A DNA stretch of 64,000 nt from Sphingomonas natans (GTDB taxonomy: Bacteria > Pseudomonadota > Alphaproteobacteria > Sphingomonadales > Sphingomonadaceae). Position numbers and translations under genes: made by a program. A model generated the notes under the pieces. That model was not told where the DNA came from and did no database searches. It saw nothing but the letters and a program-made list of their open reading frames with translations. Each line of letters starts with the position of its first letter. The first letter of the stretch is position 1. Of this stretch, positions 18,346 through 27,351 are shown one piece after another. The DNA lies in contig NZ_JAUOTP010000005.1 of assembly GCF_030546695.1 (NCBI RefSeq), positions 328,664 through 392,663 on the forward strand, read 5' to 3'.

Positions 18346-19317
18346 TCAGGCACGACGTGCCTGTCCCATGCGCGGCAGGAAGTGCGCCGGCACCCCCGCT
18401 TGCCGCACCATCCGCGCCAGGTGCGATTGGAGCCCCGACCCTTCGCAGACGAGAGCCTCGACGGGCTTCAATCTCAGCATCGCCTCGTTGCGGGCAAAGC
18501 CGGCGCGCTGTCCCAGCCGGCGATCCAGATGGAAGGCGATCAGCTTGACCCGGCGTGATGCGGCCCAGGCCGCGGCAATCGCATCGCACCCTTTGTCCTG
18601 CGCGGTGGAGACGATCACCATCGTCGGAATGCGCGCCTTGATCTGGTCGAGCCGGTCCCAGATCTGGGCATGATCCTCCCAGATCTGTCCGCCCGAGACG
18701 ATCACGAGCGGTCCGGTCGGTGCGTTCGCTTCGGTGCGGCGCTGGCGGCGCGCGGCGAGGAAATCCTGGGCGGCAATCACCGAGGCCGTGCGCTTGCCTG
18801 AGACGAGGGTCGCGCGCGGTGCGGACCAGGGCCGTCCGGTTTCGGAATGGTAGATCTGGACGGCATGGTCGCGCATGCACGCCACCGCTTCGCGCGCCTC
18901 GTCGAGCCCGTGGCACAAGGTCTGCGCCTCCTCCAATTCGGTCGAGGCGATCTCGCTGCCATCATTGTCCCGGGCAAGCTCCCCAACTTGGCGCGCGGCC
19001 CGGTCCGCTTCTCCATCGAGCTGGCCGGCGACCTTGTGGAAGCTGTGGACGATCCCCCAGGCGAGGCGGTCGGCGATGGCCTCCAGCCGCGTGTCGCGCA
19101 GGAGATCGAAGAGCGTCGCCACCAGCAAGTCGACGCCCAGCTCCATCTGTCGGGCGTCGGGCATGCCGACCGTGATCGTCTCGTCGCTGGCCACCAGCCT
19201 GACCGTCGGGACGGTCTCGGCAAAGGCGGTCCGGTAGGTGTCGCTGGGCTCGTGCGCCTCGGCGGCGACGAGGTCGGCAATGTCGGCGAAATGGTGCGTG
19301 GAGCGGCTGATCGTCAT
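18346..19317 (-). CDS. DUF2493 (SLOG-fold) protein, paralogue 1
   Basis: 323 aa with a strong AGGAGGT ribosome site before ATG 19317. The C-terminal 130 residues are the DUF2493/YpsA-like SLOG Rossmann domain: LVIVSGG near the first strand, then IKARIPTMVIVSTAQDKGCD and AFHLDRRLG. These domains are thought to bind nucleotides or nucleotide-derived signals. The N-terminal 190 residues are helical and acidic and are shared with the second copy at 19854-20888. Typical of alphaproteobacterial conjugative elements; function not established. It has its own terminator and is separated from the paralogue by two further hairpins. Confidence 0.85.
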   Translation of the reverse strand: MTISRSTHHFADIADLVAAEAHEPSDTYRTAFAETVPTVRLVASDETITVGMPDARQMELGVDLLVATLFDLLRDTRLEAIADRLAWGIVHSFHKVAGQLDGEADRAARQVGELARDNDGSEIASTELEEAQTLCHGLDEAREAVACMRDHAVQIYHSETGRPWSAPRATLVSGKRTASVIAAQDFLAARRQRRTEANAPTGPLVIVSGGQIWEDHAQIWDRLDQIKARIPTMVIVSTAQDKGCDAIAAAWAASRRVKLIAFHLDRRLGQRAGFARNEAMLRLKPVEALVCEGSGLQSHLARMVRQAGVPAHFLPRMGQARRA

Positions 19318-19513
19318 GATGACCTCCTTCGTTCAAGAGGTCCCCAATTCGGCACGGGCTCCGAGCGGCGGGGTCAAGGATCGGGCGCATGCCCGACCGC
19401 GGCAGCGGCGATGGGGGTCACGATTTTGCGAAGCAAAATGGTGGGGCCCCGTCGTCCTTGAGGCCGGTGCGGCCCCGTGCCACGCTAAGACGACTTGAGA
19501 GAGAGAAAGAGCT

Positions 19514-19546
19514 GCCTTGGCGGGGGCTCGATGCCTCCGCCAAGGC
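19514..19546 (-). terminator. Hairpin, 14-bp stem, pyrimidine-rich tail on minus strand
   Basis: Arms 19514-19527 and 19533-19546 pair with a single mismatch around a short loop. On the minus strand the stem is followed by a CT-repeat (AGCTCTTTCTCTC). It is probably a backup terminator for the DUF2493-DUF6117 transcript, within the 328-bp gap 19318-19645 that otherwise holds the promoter of paralogue 1. Confidence 0.55.
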
Positions 19547-19590
19547 AAGACACAGAGCGGCACCTCGCCACTGGGCGCCGGGCGAAGCCC

Positions 19591-19624
19591 CAAACAAAAG
19601 CGGCCGCCTGCGAGAGGCGACCGC
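19591..19624 (-). terminator. Terminator 22 bp after the DUF6117 gene
   Basis: Stem GCGGCCGCCT (19600-19609) with AGGCGACCGC (19615-19624), one non-Watson-Crick position, followed on the minus strand by CTTTTGTTT. Position and tail fit an intrinsic terminator of the second DUF2493 operon. Confidence 0.7.
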
Positions 19625-19645
19625 GTGAGAAGTTGGACTGGCGTC

Positions 19646-19867
19646 TTATCCTGACGGTGGCAGATACTGGTCGAACGGATTGTCGTCGCACAGATGGCCG
19701 AAGGGCGTCAGGATAAAGTCTCCCTTCTTCGCGCGGCCGACCGCGCAGATGACGTAGCGCGTCCCGCCCGTGTGCGCGTCGGTGCATTCCAGCAGCGCGA
19801 GATTGCCCTCGGCGGCGGCGCGCAGGAGCGTGTCGAAATTGCGCCGATAGGGTTCAGGAATGGCCAT
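19646..19867 (-). CDS. DUF6117-like small protein
   Basis: 73 aa starting MAIPEPYRRNFDTLLRAA. The middle reads LALLECTDAHTGGTRYVIC and the end TPFGHLCDDNPFDQYLPP, a pattern I associate with DUF6117, a small family of sphingomonad mobile elements. The ATG lies inside the end of the second DUF2493 gene (14-bp overlap), so the two are translationally coupled. Function unknown. Confidence 0.75.
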   Translation of the reverse strand: MAIPEPYRRNFDTLLRAAAEGNLALLECTDAHTGGTRYVICAVGRAKKGDFILTPFGHLCDDNPFDQYLPPSG

Positions 19868-20888
19868 GGCCTGCCCCCTCCGCGACAGAGACGCTGGCGA
19901 CCGACCGAGCGCCGGCGAGCCGGTCGATCGGGTGCGGCGCCTGGTCCGCCCGGCGGAACGCGTGGATGGGCACACCGCCGGCACGCAGGAGCTGGTAGAG
20001 ATTGGCCTGGAGCCCCGAGCCCTCGCACAAGAGCGCCTCGGCGGGCTTCAGCTCGGCGAGCTTGCGGTTGCGGGTGAAGGCGACTTTGCGCCCCGTCCCG
20101 TAGAGACCGTAAGCGACCAGAGGCACGTTAATTTCGGGGCGCGCCGCCCAGGCGGCCGCGATCGCATCGGCGCCCTTGCGCTGTCCGGTCGTGACGAGCG
20201 TCATGTGCGGTATGCGCGCGCGGATCTGGTCGAGCCGCTCCCAGATCGGCGCCCAGTCATGCCAGACGGCCGGTCCTGAAAAGACGATGATCGGGCCCTG
20301 CGGCAGATGGCGTTCGCGCGCGGCCAAGGCGCGCTCGCGTAGAAAATCCTGTGCCGCGATCTGGCTTGCTGATGAGGCCGAAGACGCACGGGTTCCGCGG
20401 GCCGGCGACCAGGGCCAGCCCGACAGCGCGCGGTACATTTCGGCGGCGTAGTCGCGCATGCATTCGAGCGCGTCGCGCTGCTCGGCGAGGCTGCGGCACA
20501 GAAGCTGTCGGTCCTCGAGTTGGCGCACGAACACCTCGCTCTGGTCCTGCGCGCGGGCCATCTCGCCAATCTCGTCGGCGAGCGCGTCCTCGCGCCGGGC
20601 GAGCTTGCCGGCGACGAAGTGGAAGGAATTGACGAAGCCCCAGGCGATGTCGGGCGCGAGCGGCTCGAGCCGCGTGTCGCAGAACAGGTCGAACAGCGTG
20701 GCGATGATGGCGGCGCAATCGGCTTGCGCGGCGACGGGCTCGGGCATCGCATATTCGCCGGGGCCGTCGCCGGGCTCGAGGATCGACAGCGGCATGGGAT
20801 CGCCAAAGGCCGCCTGGAATTCGGGGGTGGCGATGGTTGCGGCATAGAGGTCGCGCAGATCCGCGAACCGACGGATGGCATGGGACAT
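19854..20888 (-). CDS. DUF2493 (SLOG-fold) protein, paralogue 2
   Basis: 344 aa from the ATG at 20888, which has AGGAG eight bases upstream; a longer in-frame extension has no such site. Same architecture as paralogue 1: a helical N-terminal region starting RRFADLRDLYAA, then a SLOG domain with IIVFSGPAVW, RIPHMTLVTTGQRKGADAI and a closing ALLCEGSGLQANL. The two copies align over their whole length, indicating an old duplication within the element. It heads a two-gene operon with the DUF6117 gene and follows a DUF736 gene. Confidence 0.85.
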   Translation of the reverse strand: MSHAIRRFADLRDLYAATIATPEFQAAFGDPMPLSILEPGDGPGEYAMPEPVAAQADCAAIIATLFDLFCDTRLEPLAPDIAWGFVNSFHFVAGKLARREDALADEIGEMARAQDQSEVFVRQLEDRQLLCRSLAEQRDALECMRDYAAEMYRALSGWPWSPARGTRASSASSASQIAAQDFLRERALAARERHLPQGPIIVFSGPAVWHDWAPIWERLDQIRARIPHMTLVTTGQRKGADAIAAAWAARPEINVPLVAYGLYGTGRKVAFTRNRKLAELKPAEALLCEGSGLQANLYQLLRAGGVPIHAFRRADQAPHPIDRLAGARSVASVSVAEGAGHGHS

Positions 20889-20961
20889 CGGACATCTCCT
20901 GAAACGGGACAGAAGACGGGGGACGCTTGTTGCCAAGCGCCCCCCGACCGCATGTGATGGA

Positions 20962-21420
20962 TCAGTAGGGCACCTCGTCGCCAAACGGCGCGCCCCCACC
21001 CATCATCTGTCCGTCGGCGCCGGCGGTGCTGTCGCCGAAGCCGCCGGGCTCTTCGGGTCCCTCGCGTCGGCTCGTGCGGATCGCGGGACCGAAGTCGTCG
21101 CGCCGTTGCGGCCGTCGCCAGGCGACGCGCATGCCGTCCTGATCCGTGCCGAACAGAGCGACCGGCAGCGGCTCCGGGAGGCTCGGATCATCGATCGAGC
21201 CCTGGAGGAAGGTTTCGCCGGTGCTGTTGGCGACGGCTTCCCACAAGGCGCCAACCTGGACCCAGCGATTGCCGACATTGAGCGCGACGATTTCATAGGT
21301 CGGCGCCTTGTCGTTGCTGCTCTCGACCGGGCGCAGACCCAGTCGGGGCAGATCGATTGTCCGGGTCGCGATCGACCCCAGCAGACGACCATTGCTCATC
21401 TTGAACTCACCGATATTCAT
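20962..21420 (-). CDS. DUF736 family protein
   Basis: 152 aa from ATG 21420, preceded by AAGGA; an upstream extension has no good ribosome site. The first half (MNIGEFKMSNGRLLGSI, then a run ending VGNRWVQVGALWE) is the DUF736 fold common on Ti-type plasmids and related conjugative elements. The C-terminal third is disordered and glycine/arginine-rich, longer than in the minimal family members. It is transcribed towards the DUF2493 pair, 73 bp away. Function unknown. Confidence 0.85.
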   Translation of the reverse strand: MNIGEFKMSNGRLLGSIATRTIDLPRLGLRPVESSNDKAPTYEIVALNVGNRWVQVGALWEAVANSTGETFLQGSIDDPSLPEPLPVALFGTDQDGMRVAWRRPQRRDDFGPAIRTSRREGPEEPGGFGDSTAGADGQMMGGGAPFGDEVPY

Positions 21421-21857
21421 GACATGATCCTTCGACGTTCGTCGCTCCGGACCATCCGAGGCGACACCCGCCAAAGCCCCCTCTCCTCTCTTGCGCTGTC
21501 CTCATCACCCGCGCGCCGGCGCCCATCGGGGTATCGCGCGCCTCATTCGCCCCGCCGCGGAAGCGTCTCCCTGCTCATTCGTCCCACCCACCTGCGCTTT
21601 CAGCCGCGGACGCGCTCGTCACCGCCTGCACGCACCATGCGGTGGGCGATGCATCGTCCTGCGGCCACCATGAACGAGACGCCGGCCTTCGGGTCGATCC
21701 GCTCTTGCCGCGTCCGCACTTGGCAAAGAGGCGCGAGGACGCTCAAGTGGACCGTCACGTCCGCTGACGGGAGACGACCCGCGATCATGCGCCCGGATGG
21801 ATCAAGATCCGCGAACCGACGGCGTCCGCACAACGCCGCACCGCGCCGTTGGAGCCT
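21421..21857. other. 437-bp non-coding divergent region
   Basis: Separates the DUF736 gene (minus) from a plus-strand gene. No reading frame with protein-like composition and no obvious repeat or hairpin with a T-tract. It presumably carries the promoters of both flanking genes. Confidence 0.35.
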
Positions 21858-22214
21858 ATGAAAGCCACCGACGCGGCCGCTCCGCCGCTCACGCCCGACG
21901 GTCGCTATATTGTCGTGCGGGGGCGACTGTGGCGTGCCGCCAACCCCGACCTGGCGCCTGATCGGCGGCAGGAGCTCGTGAACGCGCTGATGGCCGCCCG
22001 GCGCGCCGTCGGCCAGGCCGAGCGGATGGGCGATGCCGCAGCAGCGGCGGCGGCGCACGATGCCGTCCATAGGGCGAAAATGGCGCTCGGTGAGCGGGGA
22101 CCTCCCTGGTGGACGGATGGCGCTCCCGATCTCAACCGACGAATGGCCAAGAATAGCTGCTACGCGCAATGGTATGAGAGCCTCGTGCGCCGCAATACGG
22201 ATGCAGGGTCCTGA
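21858..22214 (+). CDS. Conserved hypothetical protein of sphingomonad type
   Basis: 118 aa from ATG 21858; a TTG nine bases upstream is an alternative. A compact start (PDGRYIVVRGRLWRAANPDL) is followed by two helices and a conserved-looking end, GPPWWTDGAPDLNRRM, then SCYAQWYESL. The balanced composition and W/Y/R-rich motifs indicate a real protein. I recognise it as a recurring hypothetical but know no function for it. Confidence 0.7.
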   Translation: MKATDAAAPPLTPDGRYIVVRGRLWRAANPDLAPDRRQELVNALMAARRAVGQAERMGDAAAAAAAHDAVHRAKMALGERGPPWWTDGAPDLNRRMAKNSCYAQWYESLVRRNTDAGS

Positions 22215-22469
22215 CGGCGCGCGGTGCCGATCGACGACAGGACAGGCTGCCCGAAGCAGCGCGGGACTGAGTGCTGCCGGTCGGAGCGCGGCATGGAGAC
22301 CCAGCCGCGCTCCTCCCCATGCCGGACGCGGGGATGCGGACCGACAGTCCCGTAAACGTCCCGCGGTGCCGGACCTTGCGCAGCGGTGGGTCGAACGCGC
22401 TAATCGTCTCTGGCTAATTTCCCTGATCCGAAGCCGCTTTCGCGGACCCAATGAGAAATGGTGCCGATG

Positions 22470-22772
22470 CTAGTCCACCGCGTCCGCCCGGATTGGCCCG
22501 CCGCTCGATTGGGCATCCGATGCATCGATGACGACGAGTTCCGGTACCCTCGAAATCGCCTTGCGCTTCGCAATGATGGTCAAGGCTTCGATATTCTCCA
22601 TGACATAGCGTAGCCGATGGCGAGCTTCCTCGGCGGCAGGCGCGAAGAGGGCGAGCGCGGCGTCGGTGACGCACACCGTCCGCTGCAGATCGTGCGTGTC
22701 CATCGTGAACAGGACGCCGCCTGAGACAAGCCTGGGCGGATCGACGAGATGCGAGAAAACCATGCGCATCAT
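22470..22772 (-). CDS. Hypothetical protein
   Basis: About 100 aa if started at the ATG at 22772; an in-frame TTG at 22856 would extend it by 28 proline/arginine-rich residues. It has alternating strand and helix character (LVSGGVLFTMDTHDLQRTV, then a helix with ARHRLRYVMENIE) and ends AQSSGGPIRADAVD. It loosely resembles DUF1488-type small proteins but I would not assign it. The 255-bp gap before it (22215-22469) contains nothing I can identify. Confidence 0.5.
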   Translation of the reverse strand: MMRMVFSHLVDPPRLVSGGVLFTMDTHDLQRTVCVTDAALALFAPAAEEARHRLRYVMENIEALTIIAKRKAISRVPELVVIDASDAQSSGGPIRADAVD

Positions 22773-22862
22773 GTAGGCTGCGCCGCGACCGCCGCCATGC
22801 GGAGGATAACGTTTCGGCGCCCATTTCGGGTCTTTTGTCGCGACCGACCCGGCCAACGACCG

Positions 22863-23012
22863 TTACTTTTTCGCGGCGGCTTTCCCACCTTTCCTGCCGA
22901 GCTCAGCCTGGGCAGCGGAAGATGTCCGCGGATTCGTCTTGCCGTCCTTGGCGGCCTTGGCATTCGCCTTCTGCGCGGTCGCGCTGCCACGCCCCTGCTT
23001 CTCCGCCATCAT
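22863..23012 (-). CDS. Small basic Lys/Ala-rich protein
   Basis: 49 aa from the ATG pair at 23012, with GAGGAAAAG immediately upstream as ribosome site. Low-complexity K/A/G composition ending in AELGRKGGKAAAKK; the GRKGG element recalls KGG-motif stress proteins and histone-like tails. It probably binds nucleic acid non-specifically. Short but with a good translation signal. Confidence 0.6.
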   Translation of the reverse strand: MMAEKQGRGSATAQKANAKAAKDGKTNPRTSSAAQAELGRKGGKAAAKK

Positions 23013-23186
23013 TCTTTTCCTCGGTTTCAAGCGACATCGTGCTTGTCCCAAGGAAACGACAATGGCCCAGACCCGTTCCTGCAGCGCGATGCACCCCGGG
23101 TCGCACCAACGTGACGACGACGCTCCTGCACCTCGGCGCGATATTTAAGCGCCGCAGCGGACTCGCCGACAGGCATCCCGCGGTCC

Positions 23187-23699
23187 CTAGAGACCCAAGC
23201 ATGTCAGCTCCGGCTTCGGATCGATCTCCTCGCAGAGGAACGTCCGCGGCGGCGGCGTCTGGAGGATCTCATCCTCCGGCAACGTGCCATCGAGCCAGTG
23301 CAGATGCCGGTTGCGCCGTATCAGCGCGCCCTGGCGGTCCTGATATCGGGCGACCTCGGGGTTCGCCGCGACGGTTAGGATCGCATAGGCCTCGGGGAAC
23401 CCGCGGACGGATGGCCGCCAGATACCGGCGAGGTAGAACCAGTTTCCGTCCTCGAGGGTGAAACGATAACGGCGGTCGCGATAGCTTACATGAAACTCGG
23501 AGGCCGGCACCAGGCAGCGGTGCGTTGGGAAAGTCCTGCCTTCGGAGCGGACGAAGCGGAACGGAAGTTCGCTGGGATCCGCCGCCGCAAGGCCCCAGGC
23601 CAGTTCGACGAGCTCGGGACTTCCGTCGACGGCGTCGCGTCGTATGACAGCGCGTCTAGCGCCCAACGGCGCATCGGACTCGAAAGCCGTTGCCTGCAT
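23187..23699 (-). CDS. SRAP-like protein lacking the catalytic Cys and His
   Basis: 170 aa with the SRAP (YedK/HMCES) fold signature: RFVRSEGRTF, then RCLVPASEFH (E68), WFYLAGIW, AYAILTVAANPEV and YQDRQGALI. In active SRAP proteins Cys2 attacks abasic sites and a His in HDRMP assists. Here the protein starts MQATAF without Cys2, the His position is Gln (Q120), and the Asn before the RSE segment is Val. It therefore probably cannot cross-link abasic DNA and may be a diverged partner. It is divergent from an intact SRAP gene, with a LexA box at its start. Confidence 0.85.
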   Translation of the reverse strand: MQATAFESDAPLGARRAVIRRDAVDGSPELVELAWGLAAADPSELPFRFVRSEGRTFPTHRCLVPASEFHVSYRDRRYRFTLEDGNWFYLAGIWRPSVRGFPEAYAILTVAANPEVARYQDRQGALIRRNRHLHWLDGTLPEDEILQTPPPRTFLCEEIDPKPELTCLGL

Positions 23700-23705
23700 G
23701 GCCGC

Positions 23706-23720
23706 GAACATAATAGGAAC
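23706..23720. promoter_or_regulatory. LexA (SOS) box between the two SRAP genes
   Basis: GAAC-ATAATAG-GAAC, the reverse complement of the alphaproteobacterial LexA direct repeat GTTC-N7-GTTC, with both half-sites perfect. It lies 7 bp upstream of the minus-strand SRAP start and 32 bp upstream of the plus-strand start, so it can repress both. Confidence 0.85.
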
Positions 23721-23752
23721 GCGCTTGGATGCAAGACTCGACGGAGGCCTAG

Positions 23753-24337
23753 ATGTGCAACGACTATCGCCTGCTGGTGGATGCCGCGTCGATCGTCGAG
23801 GATTTTGCCGATCTCAAGATCCGCATCGACTTTTCAGAAGGCGTCCCGAACATAGAGGCCCGGCAGGATATCAAGATCACGGACATGGCGCCCATCGTCC
23901 GAACGCACGAGCGTGGGAGCGGCGATCTCGTCCAGCGGCGTTGGAGCTGGCCCGGGCCGACAGGCAAACCGGTTTACAACTTCCGATCGGATGGACGAGA
24001 ATTCGAGGCCGGGCGCTGTTTGATCGTGGCGGATGGCTTCTACGAGTTCACGACGCCCTCTGATCCGACGAAGAAGCGAAAGGACAAATGGCTGTTCACG
24101 CGGAGAGACCAGCCCCTCTTCTGCATTGCCGGGATATGGCGAACCGATCCGAAGGTCGGCGAGGCGTTCACGATGCTGACGATGCCGCCGGGACCAGACA
24201 TCGCGCCTTATCATGATCGCCAGATCGCGATCCTGGATCGTTCGGTCTGGATCGACTGGCTGGACCCGAGAATAGCAGCAAGCGAGCTGCTGAAGCCACT
24301 TCCGGCGGGCTCGCTTCAGGTTGAACAGGTCGGCTAG
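23753..24337 (+). CDS. SRAP-domain abasic-site protein (YedK/HMCES family)
   Basis: 194 aa, complete. The initiator Met is followed by Cys2 (MCNDY), the nucleophile that forms a thiazolidine with abasic sites in single-stranded DNA. Other expected residues are present: N76 in VYNFRSD, E98 in GFYEFT and H154 in PYHDRQIAIL. It should shield abasic sites from error-prone processing during replication. It is divergent from the degenerate paralogue and has a perfect LexA box 32 bp upstream of its ATG, so it is likely SOS-induced. Confidence 0.92.
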   Translation: MCNDYRLLVDAASIVEDFADLKIRIDFSEGVPNIEARQDIKITDMAPIVRTHERGSGDLVQRRWSWPGPTGKPVYNFRSDGREFEAGRCLIVADGFYEFTTPSDPTKKRKDKWLFTRRDQPLFCIAGIWRTDPKVGEAFTMLTMPPGPDIAPYHDRQIAILDRSVWIDWLDPRIAASELLKPLPAGSLQVEQVG

Positions 24338-24557
24338 CCAGAACGATAGGCCGCAAGCGGCGTTCGAACCGTCTGATCGAGCGGCACCCGAGCAGGTTCC
24401 CCCCATCCAGCGTCGAGCCTGACCGAAGGGTGGCCGCCGACTCTGTGCCCGTGCATCCATCGCGAGGTCGATCGCATCGCGACGCGGCGGCGAGCTTGAC
24501 CTGTAGCGCAGGCATTACCAATTCCTCGCGAGCAGTAACAAGGACGTGACGAATATC

Positions 24558-26451
24558 ATGACGACCGCCACCGCACCCGAAACGCACGCTTTCGAAGCCG
24601 ATGTCGCCAAGCTGCTGCACCTGATGGTGCACTCGGTCTATTCGGACAAGAATGTTCCTTCGCGAGCTGATCTCCAACGCGGCGGACGCCTGTGAGAAGC
24701 TGCGCTACGAAGGCATTGCGAGCCCGGCTTTGCTCGGCGAGGACCCGCTGCCGCGGATCACGGTAACGCTCGATCGCGACACGCGCACGCTGACGATCGA
24801 AGACAATGGCATCGGGATGAATGCGCATGATCTGGCCGAAGCGCTGGGCACGATCGCGCGCTCGGGCACGAAGAGCTTCATGGAGCGGATCGCGGCCGGT
24901 GGCGGCACCGAAGGCACGCAGCTGATCGGCCAGTTCGGCGTGGGCTTCTATTCGGCGTTCATGGTCGCCGAGAAGGTCGATGTGATCTCGCACAAGGCCG
25001 GCGAGGACGAGGCAGCAATCTGGTCGTCGGACGGCCTGGGCAGCTACACGATCGCGCCCGTGGATCTGCACGACGCGCCCGCGCGCGGCACGCGCGTGGT
25101 GCTCCACCTCATGGAAGACGCCACGGACTATGCCGAGCGCTCCCGGATCGAGCAGACGATCAAGTCGCAGTCGGGCCACGTCCCCGTGCCGATCTTCCTG
25201 CGCGAGACGCCCGATGCCGAGCCGGTCGAAATTGCCGACGGGGCCGCTTTGTGGACCAAGCCCCGCGCCGCAGTGTCCGAGGCTGATTATGCCGACTTCT
25301 ACCGCAGCGTGTCGGGTCAGTTCGATGAGCCGGCGCTGACGCTGCATTACCGCGCCGAGGGCCGTCACGAATATTCGGTGCTGGCCTTCGTGCCGTCGAC
25401 CAAGCCGTTCGACCTGTTCGATCCCGACCGCGCGGGTCGCATGAAATTGTATGTCAATCGCGTCTTCATCACCGACGAGGCGGAGCTGCTGCCGCGCTAT
25501 CTGCGCTTCGTGCGCGGGCTGGTGGACTCGTCCGATTTGCCGCTGAACATGTCGCGCGAGATGATCCAGGAGAGCCCGATCCTGGCCGCGATCAAGAAGG
25601 GCGTCACCGGGCGCGTTCTGTCCGAACTCGACAAGCGCGCCTCAGACGATAACGACGGCTATCTCCAGATCTGGGAGACGTTCGGTGCGGTGCTGAAGGA
25701 AGGGCTGTACGAGGATTATGAGCGGCGCGAGACGTTGCTCGGTCTTGCCCGCTTCAAGACGACCGCGTCGGACGGCGGCTGGCGCTCGCTCGCCGATGTC
25801 GAGGCGACCTTCAAGGAAAACCAGACCGCGATCTATTATGCGACCGGCAATGATCTCGATCGTCTGGCGACGTCGCCGCAGCTAGAGGGGTTCCGCGCGC
25901 GCGGCGTCGAAGTGCTGCTGCTTGCGGACCAGGTCGACAGCTTCTGGGTCACGGCCGGGCTCGATTATAAGGGCAAGCCGTTCAAGTCCGTGACGCAGGG
26001 TACCGCAGATCTCGATCTGATCCCCCTGCCTGAGGGCAAAACCGGCCCAACGGCCGACGCAAGCGCAGAGGTGACCGATTTCCTGGCCTTCGTGAAAACG
26101 ACGCTCGCCGATGCCGTCTCGGACGTGCGCGCCTCGGGCCGGCTGACCGACAGTGCGGTATGCCTCGTCGCCTCCGAGACCGGCATGGATCGGCAACTTG
26201 AACGGCTGCTCGCGGCATCCGGACGGGCGCCAGCGGCGGCGAAGCCCGTGCTGGAGATCAATCCCCGCCACGATCTTATCGTCAGGCTTGCTGGCCTCGC
26301 CGAGGAGGATGAGGCGTTGCGCGAGGACGCGGCGCGTCTGTTGTTCGACGAGGCGCAGATCGCGGACGGCGAGCAGCCGATCGATCCGCGCGGATTTTCG
26401 GCGCGGCTCGCGCGCGTCATCACGCGGGCACTGCCGTCATCGGCAAGCTGA
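24558..26451 (+). pseudogene. htpG: HSP90-family chaperone HtpG, apparent frameshift near codon 32
   Basis: The product is a 630-aa-class ATP-dependent chaperone. The true N-terminus (from ATG 24558: APETHAFEADVAKLLHLMVH) leads to DKN at 24645-24653. The expected next residues VFLRELISNAADACE are found only in the +1 frame from 24652. A Val codon reduced to a single G, a 2-bp deletion, explains it. Downstream 599 codons are intact, including the ATP-lid region (GQFGVGFYSAF) and the middle domain. A product started at ATG 24652 would lack the first helix and strand of the nucleotide domain and has no clear ribosome site. Either a real mutation or an assembly error. Confidence 0.85.
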
Positions 26452-26572
26452 GGCACTGCCCTCCCCAACCCCCGTCCCCGGACGGAGGGCTTGGCCGCGT
26501 ATGGCGCCGGAACGTCCAGGCTGTCGCTTCGCTATAGCCGGAAGGTCGCTTCGACCGCCCCGGGAGCACGCC

Positions 26573-26818
26573 ATGACGGACAACAAGACAGCAACGCTCT
26601 ACCGCATGATCCTCCCGGAGGAGACCTGCCCGTTCGGCGTCCGCGCCAAGGCGTTGCTCGAAGAGAAGGGCTACGCGATCGAGGAGCATGTCCTTCGATC
26701 ACGCGACGAGGTCGACGCATTTGAACAGAAGCACGGCGTCCAGACGACGCCGCAGATCTTCATCGATGGCGAGCGGATTGGCGGCAGCGACGATCTCGAG
26801 CGCACCCTCGCAGCATGA
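26573..26818 (+). CDS. Glutaredoxin-like protein, monothiol CPFG motif
   Basis: 81 aa from ATG 26573, preceded by GGGAG. Thioredoxin fold with the active site CPFG (C19 to G22), so only the first Cys is present, then TTPQIFIDGERIGGSDDL, the glutathione-binding TP and GG-D motifs of glutaredoxins. It should act in (de)glutathionylation or Fe-S handling. It leads a five-gene operon: its stop overlaps the TspO start as ATGA. Confidence 0.9.
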   Translation: MTDNKTATLYRMILPEETCPFGVRAKALLEEKGYAIEEHVLRSRDEVDAFEQKHGVQTTPQIFIDGERIGGSDDLERTLAA

Positions 26819-27351
26819 CCCAGCGCGCCGCCAGCCGTGGGTCCACCGGTCTGTCGCCGCTTGTCGCCGGCGGCATCGTCGTCGGCATACTCGGTCTGAG
26901 CGCGCTGATCGGACGCCGGAATGCGCCCGCCCCCTCGCATCCCGGAATACGGACCTGGTATCGTCACCTCGACAAACCGGGCTTCACACCACCCGATGCG
27001 GTCTTCGGGGCGGTGTGGCCGGTGCTGGAGACCGGCATGGCGGTCGGGGGCTACCGCCTGCTGCGCCGCGCGCCGTCGCCTGGGCGAAACGCATCGATCG
27101 GCCTGTGGCTGGCAACATCGGCCATGATCGGTGGCTGGACCGAGATCTTCTTCCGCGAGCGCGCTCTGGCGACCAGCGCCCTCGCTTCGGGGGCGATGCT
27201 GGCGACAACAGCAGCCTATGTTGCAACGACGAACAAAGTCGACCGCGTGGCGCAGGCAACCGCCATCCCTCTGCTGGGCTGGCTGGCCTTCGCCACCGTG
27301 CTGGCGACACGGGTGTGGCAGCGCAATCCGCCGGCTGTTTCGGCACAATGA
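26815..27351 (+). CDS. TspO/MBR-family tryptophan-rich sensory protein
   Basis: 178 aa, about five membrane helices. The family signature is clear: WYRHLDKPGFTPPDAVFGAVWPVLE near residues 44-68. TspO binds tetrapyrroles such as protoporphyrin IX and modulates porphyrin and photo-oxidative responses, in bacteria often under light or oxygen control. Start and stop overlap neighbours as ATGA on both sides. It is somewhat longer at the N-terminus than typical 155-160-aa members. Confidence 0.9.
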   Translation: MTQRAASRGSTGLSPLVAGGIVVGILGLSALIGRRNAPAPSHPGIRTWYRHLDKPGFTPPDAVFGAVWPVLETGMAVGGYRLLRRAPSPGRNASIGLWLATSAMIGGWTEIFFRERALATSALASGAMLATTAAYVATTNKVDRVAQATAIPLLGWLAFATVLATRVWQRNPPAVSAQ

